DNA of 64,000 nt from Gnetum montanum (taxonomy: Eukaryota; Streptophyta; Gnetopsida; Gnetales; Gnetaceae). The number at the start of each line of letters is the position of its first letter. Within the stretch, counting starts at the first letter, position 1. A program made the position numbers and the translations under genes. The notes beneath the pieces are model-generated. The model was not told where the DNA came from and searched no databases. It saw only the letters and a program-made list of their open reading frames with translations. This document shows positions 36,345 to 47,896 of this stretch, piece after piece. Location: assembly GCA_015680685.1 (NCBI GenBank), contig MNCI01003593.1:160009-224008 (forward strand), written 5' to 3'.

Positions 36345-36662
36345 GTGCCCAAAGATTATGAGGGAATCATGAACTTTGATGGAGCTTCAACCACCCATAG
36401 AGCTAGTGATACTTCCATTGTAACATTCTCATCTAGTGAAATTCAACTCTTTGATTATTGTTTTTGGTTCCCATGTACCAACAACATAATGAAATATGAG
36501 GGTTTGATTAGAGGAATGACAGTAGCTCATGAACTAGGAATTAGATGCCTAGCCATCAAAAATGATTCACAACTCCTAGTTTACCAAGTAACTGAAGTCT
36601 ATGCATGTCAAGATAAGCACTTACAACCTTTTTATGATCTAGGAAAGCAATTATTACAATAG
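36345..36662 (+). pseudogene. Copy-2 second RNase H-like domain
   Basis: An open 105-residue piece with 'IMNFDGAST', 'FWFPCTNNIMKYEGLIRGM' and 'LAIKNDSQLLVYQV'. These are the three characteristic blocks of the second RNase H of Tat elements (FDG, TNN.xEYE, GDSQLV). The expected GDS is NDS and AEYE is MKYE, so catalytic residues have been lost. Confidence 0.85.
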
Positions 36663-37029
36663 TTCATAGACATTGATATCCCACACATACCTCCAAATGA
36701 AAACATCATAGCTAATGCAATTGTAACATTATCCCTTAGTGTGATGCCAGTTGTGTTTAGCAAGTTGCCCACCTTAACTATGAACTACACTACTCCCATT
36801 ACACATAACATTGAAGATATCTTTGTGGCCTTTATTCATATTGCTCCTCTTGAGGAGTGGTATTATGATATCAAATTTTACCTTATGCATGATGAATCCT
36901 CACAAGGCCTAACTACTTCTCAGGAGGCTATCATACACAAGTGGTTGAAGCAGTATCTCATCATAGGTAATAACACATTATGTTGATGGTCCTATGATGG
37001 CATACTTCTAAAGTTCTTAGGAAAAACCA

Positions 37030-37990
37030 AAGCCAAAATAGTCCTAGAGGAGGCTCATGAGGGCGTTTGTAGTGGAAAAGGATTACCTACAAAAGGTTAA
37101 GAAATGCGACACATGCCAATGATATAGCAACTTGATACATGTATCACCAATTGAGTTGCATACAGCCTAGATAGCATGGCTATTTCAATGATATCACAAG
37201 TGGTTGGATATCACTGGACACATAACACCTAAATCTACCGTAGCGCATAGCTTCATCATCACTACAAACAAATCCTTTACCAACAAGGTTGAAGTTATTC
37301 CCCTAAGGAACACCACATTTGAACAAGTTTGAAAGTTTATCCTAGAAAATATTGTAGCTCATTTTGGCATATCCATGATCATACTTATAGATAATGGACC
37401 CGAATTTAGTATCCAAGAAACTAAGGATTTTTGTCACAACTTAGGCATTAATCATTCTTTCTCATCACCTTACTACCCTCAAGCCTAGAAGATGCTCAAC
37501 AACAGTAAATGAAAGTGGCATGAGCAACTTGTCCATGCAGTATGGGCATATAGAACAACCTATGACATAGCAACTGACCTTTTTATGATTTTGAAGCTAT
37601 TTTACCTATTGAATTGTAGGTACCATCACTGTGAGTATCCTTGACCAACTTCATCAACAACGAGTAGAGCAAGGAGTTGTAAACAATAGTACTAAATTCG
37701 GTCGAAGATTGGTGTATGCAAGGACTTGATCACATCAAGTACTTTCAAGAGAGGTAGAAGCAATAGCATCACCATAACCTAGCCATGCACAAGATCAAGG
37801 AGGGGACCTCATCCTCAAGGTCATCCATGAGCATGCAAACAAATTCTTAGGCAACTAGGAAGGGCCCTTCTTATCACTAGAGCCTATGGAAATGGAGCAT
37901 TCAGAATAGCCAACATGGATGGGAATGAGCTGGCCAATATGATCAATCATTCCTATTTGACATCATACTACATGTAGCTAATAGATCACC
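37030..37990 (+). pseudogene. Copy-2 integrase domain
   Basis: The zinc finger is truncated: 'EAHEGVCSG' is followed almost directly by 'VKKCDTCQ', losing the middle. The core has 'KWLDITGHI', 'SFIITTNKSFTNKVEVI', 'ILIDNGPEFS' and 'SSPYYPQA'; the expected Glu block after it is altered. The GPY/F-like end at about 37855-37985 reads 'GPFLITRAYGNGAFRIAN' and 'SYYM' with frameshifts. Matches copy 1 throughout. Confidence 0.9.
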
Positions 37991-38009
37991 AACAAGTGAT
38001 CCTACTTCC

Positions 38010-38095
38010 AATGGTCTACTGCAACCTTAAACTAGCACAACCTGCTAGGGCCTTAAACTAGCACCATGGCTTGCTATAGCCTTAAAATAGCAACA
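38010..38095 (+). repeat. Minisatellite 3' of copy-2 integrase
   Basis: Three units with AACCTTAAACTAGCA, GGGCCTTAAACTAGCACC and AGCCTTAAAATAGCAAC. Same family and position as the copy-1 array at 1795-2262. Confidence 0.75.
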
Positions 38096-38604
38096 TTGGT
38101 AACTTGTATATATTGATTTTCGAGTGGCCTCTATGAATTTTAACATTATAATATGTAGTGATGTTTTGTATTCTTTGTCAATGCCTCTTGGGTCAATCCT
38201 CTAGATACCAACAAAGATAGACCATTGAAACACCATAAAATTTTGCATGTTATAATCAATCTTCAACATGTAGCTTTCACCCCATGAAACCCAAGGTATA
38301 ATTTCATTGTAAATGTGAAAGTCATAATCCACTATGGGTAATTTCACATACTTTATACTTTTGGGGCTAAAAAATGCCTCATAAGTAATCAAAGCCTCAT
38401 TCCCCAAGTGAAAAAATTCACCTAGTGTCTATATTTAGGCTTGGGGGGTTAAATATGCCTTTTGAAATGCCAATAAAGGAAATTTTATGGGTTTTATGGG
38501 GCATAGACGTTTTTTTACCCTAAAAATAGATGTATGACAATGGATCTCACCTACCTTAGTGTGAAATGATGAGGGGGTTTGAAAACTTTCCTCCATTCAA
38601 CATG
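38096..38604. other. Copy-2 3' untranslated region
   Basis: Non-coding by comparison. A minus-strand open frame at 38201-38407 has no recognisable domain and no counterpart in copy 1. Confidence 0.4.
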
Positions 38605-39855
38605 GAGACCAAAGGCACAATTTGGAAACTTTCCATCCAAACTAAAAATTTTTCTCGTACCTTGTAACCTTTTCCCCTATCCTAGAAATTTTCCCCTTAG
38701 CTTGGAATATTTTCCCATAGCCTAGAAAGTTCCCATTCCCACCACCCCCCACCCTGCCCTGCCCCCCATCCCCCAAGTGTAGAAAAATCAAACCTCCAAC
38801 ATGGAAGCCACAAGAAGAAAAATTCATTAGGTTATGCACTTTAATGCTAACCAGCCACTTTGAAAAGAATGGTGGAGAGCTCAGTGTAGAAGATTCATCT
38901 CTAGTGTGGAAGGGATAGCTTGGTTACTATTTTTAGTAAACAAAATGGCTATGCGTGGAAGCAATTACTATTTCTAGTAACCCCCCAAATTTGGGCATCC
39001 ATTTCACCTAAAATTGGCAATTACTTGAAAATTCTAAAAACGTGAACACCATTTAAAGTTTTTAGAATTTCTTGACAAGGTTTCACGTTTTTGACAAAGT
39101 TGAGCAATTTTAAGAAAAAGAGAGACCAATGGGTTCTAGATTTTTTCACAAGGTGACACATTTTTTCAACAAGAAATTTTTAGTAGTAATTTGCACATAC
39201 ACAACTCCATGCTTGGGGCATTTTCATGCACTCAATAGCTCTTGCAAGTTCCCATACTTGTAGTCTCTTGAACCCCAAAGTGGAAGCATTAAGACCTTTA
39301 TATTTGGTGGATTTTGATGTTAGCACTACACTTCTAGGATTTCAAACTCAACATGGAGTAACTTAGCATCCAAATATTCCTTCTTTCTCATACCCCCTCC
39401 CCCTCCTCAGACCAATGACCAAATTGTAGATCCATGTTTACAATATTGCAAAGATGTCCTATAGCATCAAGAGTAGCTTGACATCTAGATCATGGAGAAA
39501 ATCATCTTGGCTCCAATGAGCTTTGAAGTCTTGTATAAGTGGACCCTCATTTTTCGCATTTAGGCATCATTTATACACATTTCTCTAACTTATTCTTTAT
39601 TCTTTTCTCAATAAAGTTTTAAGTTGTGAGTTATGTGTTCAAAAATAAATTTATTATTTGTGCATTCTACGGACTTGTTCATATTTCTATGTTTTGCATC
39701 TCTCTCAAGTCCTTGGTTGATCTACCAAATTGGCCAAGGTTCCTCAAATTCCTTTTTTATTGTGAAGGCCCTAGGGGTTTGGGGTTGAGAAACTACTTGC
39801 ACTAAGGATCCTTGGTTCCCATTCTAGCAATCAAGGATTTCAATCATAACACATC
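38605..39855 (+). repeat. 3' LTR of copy 2
   Basis: Direct repeat of 18190-19395, with the same landmarks and an AATAAA at 39610-39615. It lacks the stretch holding TATAAAAG in the 5' LTR and has gained a C-rich tract (38732-38775). The junction with element 4 lies between about 39853 and 39892. Confidence 0.85.
38732..38775 (+). repeat. C-rich tract in copy-2 3' LTR
   Basis: Runs of three to six C with A, T or G interruptions. G-quadruplex potential on the minus strand. The aligned 5' LTR segment (about 18255-18305) has only a short CCCCCC. Confidence 0.65.
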
Positions 39856-39924
39856 CCTTGGATAAATAAATAAGCTACAAGCACTAGGTATGGGACTAGA
39901 AAGACATGTTACCCATGCCTAAAG

Positions 39925-40670
39925 ATCCCCTATAACTAAGGCCTCCTCTCACTTCTTGATTCACTTTTCTTCTCTTTATGGAATGGTGGTTGTTCAGTGG
40001 GAGTGCTCTTATATCTTGAGGGGATGGATTGGTGTTGAAGTGGTGATGCAAAGTCACTAAAAGTGGTTATTTTTGGTCTGGACTAAGGATGGATCTTCTT
40101 AGGTCATTTTAAACACAAATTCATAAGAAACTTCTTATGATCTTAATTCGGAATTCCATTCCACCTTCTCCATCATCCATCTATGCTACCCATAACTCAC
40201 CTCATTGTTGGTATCCATGTTCTTGATTTGATGTCTTGGTCTAACATACTTAAATTCTTTGGTAGAATCTTTCAAGTTTTGATCCTTAACTTTCTTCAAT
40301 CATTAAACACCTATGGGACCCACAGACTCCTTAGGTTGAAGTTATTCAAGAGCAAACAAGGCATGTATCTACTATGGGAAGGATCCACTTGCATATCTCT
40401 TGATTAGGTTTGTTAACCATCTTATCCTTAGGCATTATTACAATCAGAATCTTTCATACACCCATCTTCTACATCAAACCATGTGCTTCTTTACATATTT
40501 TGTTATATATACACATTCTCCATAAAATTTTTGAATTTTTGATCTTTCAAAGAGCCTCTTCAATGATTTTATCATATTGTTGGCTTTTCTGGCACTCAAT
40601 GGACCTCAAACTTATTGAAAATTTCCTTATATTTTTTAAGATATTCACAATTAAAATTTTTTATCTACAA
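39925..40670. other. Element 4 spacer
   Basis: Non-coding. Open frames at 40183-40407 and 40410-40772 are T-rich chance frames with no recognisable domain. Confidence 0.4.
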
Positions 40671-40765
40671 ACCCCATATACGAGGCCTTGTTTATGGAGC
40701 AAACACATATACAAGGGCTCATATACATGGCCCCGTCGACGTAGCACAAAAATAGTATATATATG
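40671..40765 (+). promoter_or_regulatory. Internal U3-like promoter region of element 4
   Basis: CATATACGAGGCC, CATATACAAGGGC, CATATACATGGCCCC and GTCGACGTAGC form short, partly palindromic repeats like those in the U3 of the solo LTR at 33668-34524. They are followed by TATATATATG at 40756-40765. Element 3 has an equivalent block at 53262-53330. It lies upstream of the element's second ORF. Confidence 0.5.
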
Positions 40766-41073
40766 CATATGACCCGACTTTGAAATTTTTACATTTTCTC
40801 ACAAACACGAAGAGAGTTTTCAAATTTTCAAAGCCTAGAACCTTCCAAAGCCCATAACTTCCGAATCATTTATCTAAATCACTCCATTCTTCAACCCTAT
40901 AGCTACTGGAGGTAAGCTCTTAGTCATGGGGATCACAAATGTGCTATTTTTAATTGAAACATTTTTGCCATTTTGCTAACTCCCACAAATGTTTAACTAA
41001 GAAAATAATACTTAAATATCAAATTACAAAAGTTAAACTGTTCCAACAAGCTTCAGTGACACTATAATGAAAA

Positions 41074-41166
41074 TTGATTAATAAAATAATCAATCTACCA
41101 TGGTCCAACCNTAGTTACAGTTTGGCTAAGGTTGGACCATGGTAGATTGATTATTTTATTAATCAA
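41074..41166. repeat. Perfect 37-bp inverted repeat flanked by N bases
   Basis: 41074-41110 is the exact reverse complement of 41130-41166, with a 19-base loop. Single N bases stand at 41111 (start of loop) and 41167 (just after the right arm). In such diverged DNA a perfect palindrome bounded by N looks like an assembly join artefact. It lies in the leader of the element-4 ORF. Confidence 0.95.
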
Positions 41167-41389
41167 NAACAAATGTGTTGTGACCATAGATGGCACTGAA
41201 AGGCAAACACACGCACGAAGGAGGACCATCTCAACCAAGCAAGAAATGATGTAGAATAAGAAGAAGCTAAGAACAAGCCTCGAAAGAACCACTTGCAACC
41301 CACGTCATAGGTCCCCTTAGGAAAGAGGCTAAGGTGGAATCTATTCATCAAATTCTAGAACCAGTAGCAACAACAAAGCATTCCCACTA

Positions 41390-43990
41390 GGATGAGGCAC
41401 CAACTCAGCAAGAAAACCTTAAGGTAACCTTGATAGAGGCCTGCCTAAATTGAATTAGATCAAGGGAGCTCTAGAAAATAGTGCTCCAAGAGTTAAACTT
41501 TGGCCCTTTCCTAAAGCAAGCACTTTAAAAAGGAGAAAACCAACTAATGACCTATCCCATGTGGCTAATTATCACTTCCACCAGGGATTAGTACATTGAA
41601 AATACATTCTTATTCTGGAACAACAAGCAAGCTAGTTCAATAGTCAAAACCAAGGACATCTTAGTATTGTACTTAGTGCAAGCCATTACTGAAGTGCTTA
41701 GGTTGCCAAAAATTGGGATGAATCTCATTTATATTCTAATATAGGGAGACCCAAACATAAAAAAGAATGGGTTTGATAGTGCTATGATGTCCACCGTAAG
41801 GAGTTTGGTGTACTCACATTAATAAATAAGATCCACTATAAGATTGTGGCCTTTCACCTAACCCCCATGCTAAGGCCCAATAAGATCACTGCCTTTTCTG
41901 CCTGTGCATGCACTACTCTGATTGAAAGATTCCCTATCAACCATCCACAAAAAATCTATCTAGAGATGGAGAAGCGATTTAAAGAGAATGAATGTGAAAA
42001 GAAGGCACTCTCTTTCCTATGCCTCATTAGAAAACTCTATCAAAGGGGAGGAATAGTCTATTATATACATGATGTTGTTAGGCATGCTCCAACTACTAAT
42101 TGGGTAGACATGATGAAAGAAAAATGCTTGCAATAATCATTTAAGAAGAGGAACAATAGCCACCACCTCCACTTGCTACTCAGAAAACTATGTCAAATGT
42201 CATTGCAATAGTCCAACAATTACGTGAATACTGAGAATTGCTCTTAAGTGAACAAGAGCAATGAGCAAGCATGAGTGGTGGGGACCCATCTATGTACTAA
42301 CCAACAATGTATCACCTAAATGAGGTGGCAAAACAATCACCTTAATGAGGGGATATGGATCCATTTTCTTATCCCAACAAATGCAACTTCCCATGAGATT
42401 GAATCTTAGTGCTAGAGAGGTCACGGTCTCTCTCATAGAATACCAACCACTCCCAAAAATTTTTGGGAACATTGTGACCTTCTCTATGTACTTGGAGGAA
42501 TGCGAGGGGGCAATAGTACTAGTGATTTAGCACCAAGGATAGGAGACAACAATAGAGGTGGTTGCTAATAAAATTACAGAAACACTCTATGCACCTATAT
42601 TATCTATACCAAATGTCACTGCACTCAAAGATATGCAGACATCCATAGGGATCATAAATAGAAAATTAAGTGTGGCAAAACATGAAGAACTATTGGATGA
42701 ACTGGTGAAAACTAGGCAATCACTTCTAGATGTCTTTGATCTTCTAGATAATATTACTACAACACAGTTGGAGCTACTAGATGTAAGGGGCAAAAATATC
42801 ATCCTAAAAGGAGAACTCTAAATAGCCAAGGAGTTGAATGAATGCTTGGCCACTGAAGTTGTTGAATTAAGAGTCCAAATTGCCAACCTTGCATTTCTCA
42901 ACCTAGCATTAACAAAGATGAAGCTCTTGAACAACTTCACACTAGACTAAAAGGGGTTGAGGATGCGATGGAGACAGAGGTGTTCTATAGATCCTTCGTA
43001 GAGGCTACCTACCACAAAATTTAGAAGGCTTAGATCGTACCCACCAAAAGAATGTGTAACTAACCATAGAGAACCATAGCCTACAAAATGTTGATTAGCA
43101 TAAACATTAGTTTACAAAGTTTATCGATCACTAGCAAGAGCAACTAGCCAAAAAAAACATAGAGCTAAGAAGATTAGCAGCCTAAAGAAAAAACCTATCC
43201 ATGGAGGAGTTCCTTGCCCTTGGATAAAAGACTATAATGGAGGTAGCTACCTAGAAATCAACTTTCAGATTTGAGAAAGTTAATGATCATTACAAAGATT
43301 AGGTCAGTCTATTGAAAGAAGTTAATGAAAAGCATATCTAGTTGGCAAAGGCAAAAGTAAATGAAACCTTATAGAAACTCCAACAAGGACATGAATTATG
43401 GCAACCTATCATTGATGGGATAGATGCCTATAATAGAGTGAAAATCCACACGAAGGAGTTGCAGATTGAGAAGATGATAGAATACATGGAGCTTGTTGAT
43501 CTATGATATGCAAATATAGCTATGTTGATTTTTGAATGGCTAAAGTTAGAATTAGAGAAGTAGGTGGCTAGCATGTACTTATTGTACGAAGCTGAGTTCA
43601 AGCACCATAAGGACACTAAGTAAACGCTTGCAATGGTAACCACTGAAGTCAAGGTTAATTAGAGATCTATCACTGAGAACTTGAACAAAATGATAAATGA
43701 CTACCAGGAGCTATAGAATGTAGTAAATGCATTTGATGTCAAACACAAATAATTCATTTCCTTCATTATCAACTTTAATGATTTATTCCTCCTAATGCCC
43801 TATCCATCCAATATCACCATTCTTGCCCACATTGCCAATGTCACATGGACTATGAACAATTCCTAAAGCAATGAGGAGAAGATGAATTTATTACTAAATT
43901 CCTTTCACCTTCCACTATAGGTTACAGTTGTAGCAAGATAGCCATAGCTACCTCAACCACCACACATGCCCGAAGCTAATGAAGGTCCTT
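41390..43990 (+). pseudogene. Element 4 second ORF with coiled-coil C-terminal part
   Basis: Decayed protein of unknown function. Open pieces are 41846-42136 ('ECEKKALSFLCLIRKLYQ'), 42345-42530 and 42558-42821. The last contains the 'EELLDELVKTRQSLLDVFD' block, which aligns with 'EDVLDQLLQAKQVMTTLFD' of element 3. Downstream to about 43990 the frame, ignoring stops, is rich in E, K, Q and L in heptad-like spacing and ends near 'YLLYEAEFKHHKD', matching 'YVLYEKEFVNRKD' of element 3. No catalytic or known domain is seen. A plant gene capture is possible but unproven. Confidence 0.6.
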
Positions 43991-44264
43991 CAAAACCTTA
44001 AGAACCTCCATCACTTGGGACTATCTAATCTTCTACATCACCTTCATACCATCAAAGAATGTGTTGTCTAGTTTTATGTAGTCATCTCATGGTGTTCAAT
44101 TTTTTATCATGAACACCACAATTTTTGTAATGTTATTGACTTGTACACTCGAGCACTCAGTTTTGTCAAGTTAGTCTGTTGTATCAAAAGTCAATTAGTA
44201 ATCCCATATCTTTCTAATATTGTAAAGGAACTTGAGGATTAGTTTCCATTTAGTTGTGGGGGTA

Positions 44265-45194
44265 TGATAAATCATCTTTGTGTCACATTGATGGACCCCC
44301 ATTGATGTGGCCTCATCTCATCAATGGGGCCCCACTGACATGGCCCCTTCTACATGGTGTTGCCCCATTGATGGGGTCGTGTTGATGTAGTGTTTGTTGC
44401 ATCTACAAGGCTCTGTTGACATAGCTCTTAAATAAAATAAATAAATACATGCTTGCCAGCTATTTTTAGGGATGTCTTGTCATAGTTGCAGCAAAGCTCT
44501 TATTGTATTATCATTTAAGAGTTAGCATATTTCTCTAAGGGCTTGGAACAAGAGTTAGAAAGTGTATGGAACTTTGTTCAACAACTATTGTACATGAACC
44601 ACACTAATGTAAACAATAATAAAGATGAGCCTTTTGATCAAACCTTGCAACACTTAGAATAAATTAATTTTCTATTTATGAATTTATTAGTTTCATTAAT
44701 TATAAAATTAATTAAGCTAAATATATTAAACACGTAAGTACGATAGCTTCAAGCATAAACACATATTCACTTGGTAATCCTAGTAGCGTTATTGCTTGGT
44801 TCACCCAGTAGCATAGTGCTTGGTAATACCAGTAGTGGGTATGTGGGTTCAAAACATGTATGGAAAGTGGGATCAGAAGCTTATGTTAGAACTAGCTAGA
44901 GATTAGTTAATTAGTTAAATTAAATTAGTTATTAAAATACTTAAATTCTCTATTTTAAGCACTAGGAGCATAAAACATGAAATAATAAAAATCATATGTC
45001 TTGATTACATTTAACCATACCCATGTGCATCACAATTGTAATTGAGAAGATAATGAATGACTATTAGGGCAAAGTTCACTTCCTAGAATACTAGTGTGTT
45101 GAAAGACATAGACTCTACAAAATTTGATCAAATCGCATGTGAACACTTCATGATTCGTATGGTTGCGCATAGGGATAACTCTTAGCACTTATCA
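44265..45194 (+). repeat. 3' LTR of element 4
   Basis: 930 bp, TGATAAATCATC to GCACTTATCA, preceded by purine-rich GTGGGGGTA. U3 (44280-44415) contains repeated ATTGATGGGGCCCC-type palindromes. The transcribed part has the 'TTGGTAATCCTAGTAGCG' and 'GTATGGTTGCGCATAGG' blocks of family B. It is followed at once by copia gag sequence. Confidence 0.9.
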
Positions 45195-45820
45195 ATTTCC
45201 AACAACAAGAAAGAACTATGCAATTTTTGGTGGGTCTAAATGACTCTTATTCCTCCATTTAAGGATATATTTTGTTGATGAGTCATCCCCTACAAGCTAA
45301 TCAATCATTCTTGTCAATATTACAAGAGGAGCGTCAATGGAAAGTAATAACAAATACCCCTGCTAAAGCTCTAGTTCAACTTGCAAAAGGGTCATTAGGT
45401 AGCTCATCAACTAATGAACGACATGATAAATGCATGCATAAAAAAGGACAAGCTTTAAGATATGGATGAACCATTTGTGAACACTATGGATGAGTAGGTC
45501 ATACCATCAAAAAATGTTACAAGCTTCATTGATATGCTCATGTGCACAGAAAAAAACACTCTACTATGAATGCAAATTTGATTTAAGTGCATGATAATGA
45601 GAATTTTTCATCATTCTCTCTGACAAAGGAGTAGTACCAACAACTCATTTGACTTTTGAACAATCACCAACCTACTACAAACTGAGTAGGTACCTTATAA
45701 CTAAAAATAAATTTCTGAAGTACTTCTTTTTGCCTAGACTTAGTCACTGATTCAACATCATGGGTCCTTGATATTGGAGCAACCAATCACATGGTTAACT
45801 CATTTTTGTCCTTTTTCCAT
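45195..45820 (+). pseudogene. gag: Ty1/copia gag to protease start
   Basis: Plus-strand copia fragment. 'MQFLVGLNDSYSSI' and 'LLMSHPLQANQSFLSI' are the gag core. A zinc-knuckle-like 'CEHYG.VGHTIKKCYKLH' lies at about 45475-45530. The protease start 'WVLDIGATNHMVNSF' follows near 45750-45805, with DIG in place of the family's DSG. The frame ends where an inverted copia piece begins. The 5' part was cut off by element 4. Confidence 0.9.
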
Positions 45821-47435
45821 ATTACAATACCATTAGGAATAATGCTCGAAACTAAAATATTCTAATACTACAAACCTAAAAAATTCTACTTTGGAATATT
45901 ATCATCTCACAGTTTTCTAGGGAAGTTATAACTTCAAGTGATGGAAAAGTAAGAAACATAGATTCATCAAGAATTGGACAAGGTAAAGTTGATTAATGCA
46001 TACACAAGTCATGAAATGGAAATATGTCTTCATGAAATACAACATTCCTACTAATGATGATCTTTTAGATATCCAAGTCAAATAGTATATATCCTTTTTG
46101 AGCATAAGGATAACCAATAAAAACACATTTTTTTACTCAAGGGTCAAATTTTGATCTTTTGTTAAGAAATGCATTAGCATAACACAGGCATTCAAAAACT
46201 TTATGATGAGAATAGGAAGATTTACAATTGAAAAGAACTTCATCAAGGATTTAAATAGATAAAGTAAATATAGTAGTTTGATTAATAAGACAAGCAATGG
46301 TAAGAACACATTCCTCCAAAAAACAAAAAAGTAGGTTAGCTTGAAACCTTAAAGCTTGAGAAACATTTAGAAGATGTCAATGTTTTCATTCTACATTATT
46401 TTATTATGGGATAGCAACATAACTACATTGATGAACAATACCTTTCTCTTGATAAAACGAATGTATATTGAATTTGATACCACTATCACTTGGAATTTGT
46501 TCGATTTTATGACCAAATTGTTATTCAACTAAAGTGTAAAAGGATTTTAATGAAAAATGAGTTTTAGTTCTGTGTTGGATAAGAAAAACCTAAGTACATT
46601 GAGTAGAACCATCAACTATAGTTAAGAAGTACATTGTACTAGTAAGAGAAGGTATTGTGCAGGTCTTAGTTTGGCCTAGGATGTGGAATCCCATTTTTAT
46701 TATTTAGTATTTTCTCTCATATTTTGCATATTTTATTTTAAATTTTAAAATTTGATAGAAGGTACAATTGATGACTGCTATGAGTACATGACTAGAGGTT
46801 GTGTTGTTATCCTTGAAAAGGTGGATGGTAATATTGTAGCGGGTATGATAGGAGGTCTAGCATGTATATTAGAGGAACACAATACTCTTCTTACAAAGAT
46901 TGAGTCATGCAATGGTGATTCTATGAAGCAGAAAAAATTTGTTTGGGCCGAAATGGAGCATTGCTTATTGACCCATATTAGTGATGTATTTTTGGCTAAT
47001 AAGTGTAAATAAGCATTAGACAAGTGGTCCAATTGTTTATTCCATAAATCAAATGAGGAAACAAGAGCTATTAAATGAAAAAGACCTTTATGGATCTTAT
47101 TCAAAACCTTAATAGAGGGATAATGAATGCATAGGCCATTCATTTCTTTACCCACTCTAATCATCTTCCTTGAGGCTTGGTCTTGTATAATACATCAATC
47201 AAAAAAGAAGGTTACGTTATACTTCATGTGGTGAAGTAGATTGCCAACAAGTATTAGATTGATTTTAAAAGAAAGACCATAGAGAACATCTTTTAAAACT
47301 AATAAATATGAAATATTCACAATTCCAATATGGGAAATGGATGTAATAGGACCATCTAACATTTTTAAAGAAAGCACAAAGTCAGGGAATTTTTCTCTCT
47401 TCTTCAAATTCTCTTTAGCTACATGCATACTCTAA
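45821..47435 (-). pseudogene. Inverted Ty1/copia protease-integrase fragment with LTR piece
   Basis: Minus-strand copia. The late protease region is 47195-47428 ('VLKDVLYGLSFKINLILV'). The pre-integrase zinc block is in 46778-47164 ('LWNKQLDHLSNAYLHLLAK', family LWHxRLGHxS). The integrase core is at about 46250-46650 ('SDSGIKFNIHSFYQEKGIVH', 'KHQHLLNVSQALRFQANL'). The hinge toward RT is 45926-46126. Next comes about 70 bp (45821-45890) of copia LTR start, complementary to 47915-48000. RT and RNase H are missing between hinge and LTR. Flanking copia pieces run on the other strand. Confidence 0.9.
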
Positions 47436-47439
47436 TTCT

Positions 47440-47896
47440 GATTGGGCTAGCTACACTAATATCCATAGATCTATTACTAGGTATTGTACTTTTCTAAGAA
47501 CTACTTCACTTTTATGAAAATCAAAGAAAAAATCCATTGTTTCTCATTCCTCTACTGAAGCCAAATATCATGCCATGGCAAGAACCTATTGTGAACTCAC
47601 TTGGCTTTTCAATCTATTAAAGGATTTGCAAGTGTCTCATCCTCAACTAGCAATTTTATTTTGTACTAATAGGAAATCTCTACATATCCAATTAATCCAA
47701 TCTTCCATAAATGAACCAAACACATTAAGATATACTCTCACATTGTGTGTAAAATAAATTCAATTTGGAATGGTTCAAATAGCTCATGTCTCCGTTGCTC
47801 ATCAACTTGCTGAACAATTCACAAAACCTCTTAACACTCTTCAATTTTAATATTTACTTGGCAAGTTGGACATTCTCAACATCTACGTTCCAACTT
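47440..47896 (+). pseudogene. Ty1/copia RNase H end
   Basis: Plus-strand copia C-terminus: 'SDSDWASYTNIHRSITRYC', 'SIVSHSSTEAKYHAMA', 'CELTWLFNLLKDL', 'HVSVAHQLAEQFTKPL' and 'LLGKLDILNI'. The longest open piece is 47575-47757. It is separated from copia gag by the inverted segment. Confidence 0.95.

Larger units (their letters stand above)
34600..37990 (+). pseudogene. pol: Copy-2 pol polyprotein
   Basis: A Tat-like pol on the plus strand with the same layout as copy 1. The N-terminal linker (about 34640-34830) contains 'DCLDLELESL' and 'LEWP', matching 'QCLDLKPIAS' and 'LDWP' of copy 1. It is followed by an 'LDP' motif before RT (35140-35780), RNase H (about 35960-36060), the second RNase H (36345-36662), a linker, and integrase (37030-37990). 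Open pieces are 35236-35556, 36345-36662 and 36741-36986. Many TAG/TAA codons stand at expected Gln positions. It is inactive. Confidence 0.9.
18190..39855 (+). mobile_element. Copy 2: giant Tat-like Ty3/gypsy element with both LTRs
   Basis: A plus-strand element of about 21.7 kb, or about 20 kb without two later solo-LTR insertions. Order: 5' LTR (18190-19395), primer-binding site (19402-19420), leader, gag-protease (20614-about 23395), minisatellite, aORF on the minus strand (24048-28079), tandem arrays (28440-33160), minisatellite, pol (about 34600-37990), minisatellite, 3' LTR (about 38605-39855). The LTRs match in roughly four of five bases by eye, so the insertion is old. The size and tandem repeats recall Ogre-like Tat elements. 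The position of the aORF between protease and RT is unusual but is shared with copy 1. Confidence 0.75.
39860..45194 (+). mobile_element. Element 4: 5'-truncated family-B LTR element
   Basis: Aligns in layout with 52320-57943 of element 3. It has a shared ACATGTTACCCATGCCTAAAG motif (39892-39924), an internal U3-like promoter region (40671-40765), an ORF with coiled-coil C-terminus (41390-43990), a purine tract GTGGGGGTA and a 3' LTR (44265-45194). The 5' LTR and gag are missing; the left end abuts the copy-2 LTR. The right LTR end meets copia gag, so element 4 was inserted into a copia element. Confidence 0.75.

Noticed and set aside
38201-38407. 68-residue minus-strand ORF in the copy-2 3' untranslated region
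   Set aside because: No family match seen and no homologue in the other copy; length is within chance.
38605-39855. Treating 38605-39855 as a solo LTR
   Set aside because: It follows integrase and minisatellite in the right order and pairs with 18190-19395, so it is the 3' LTR of copy 2.
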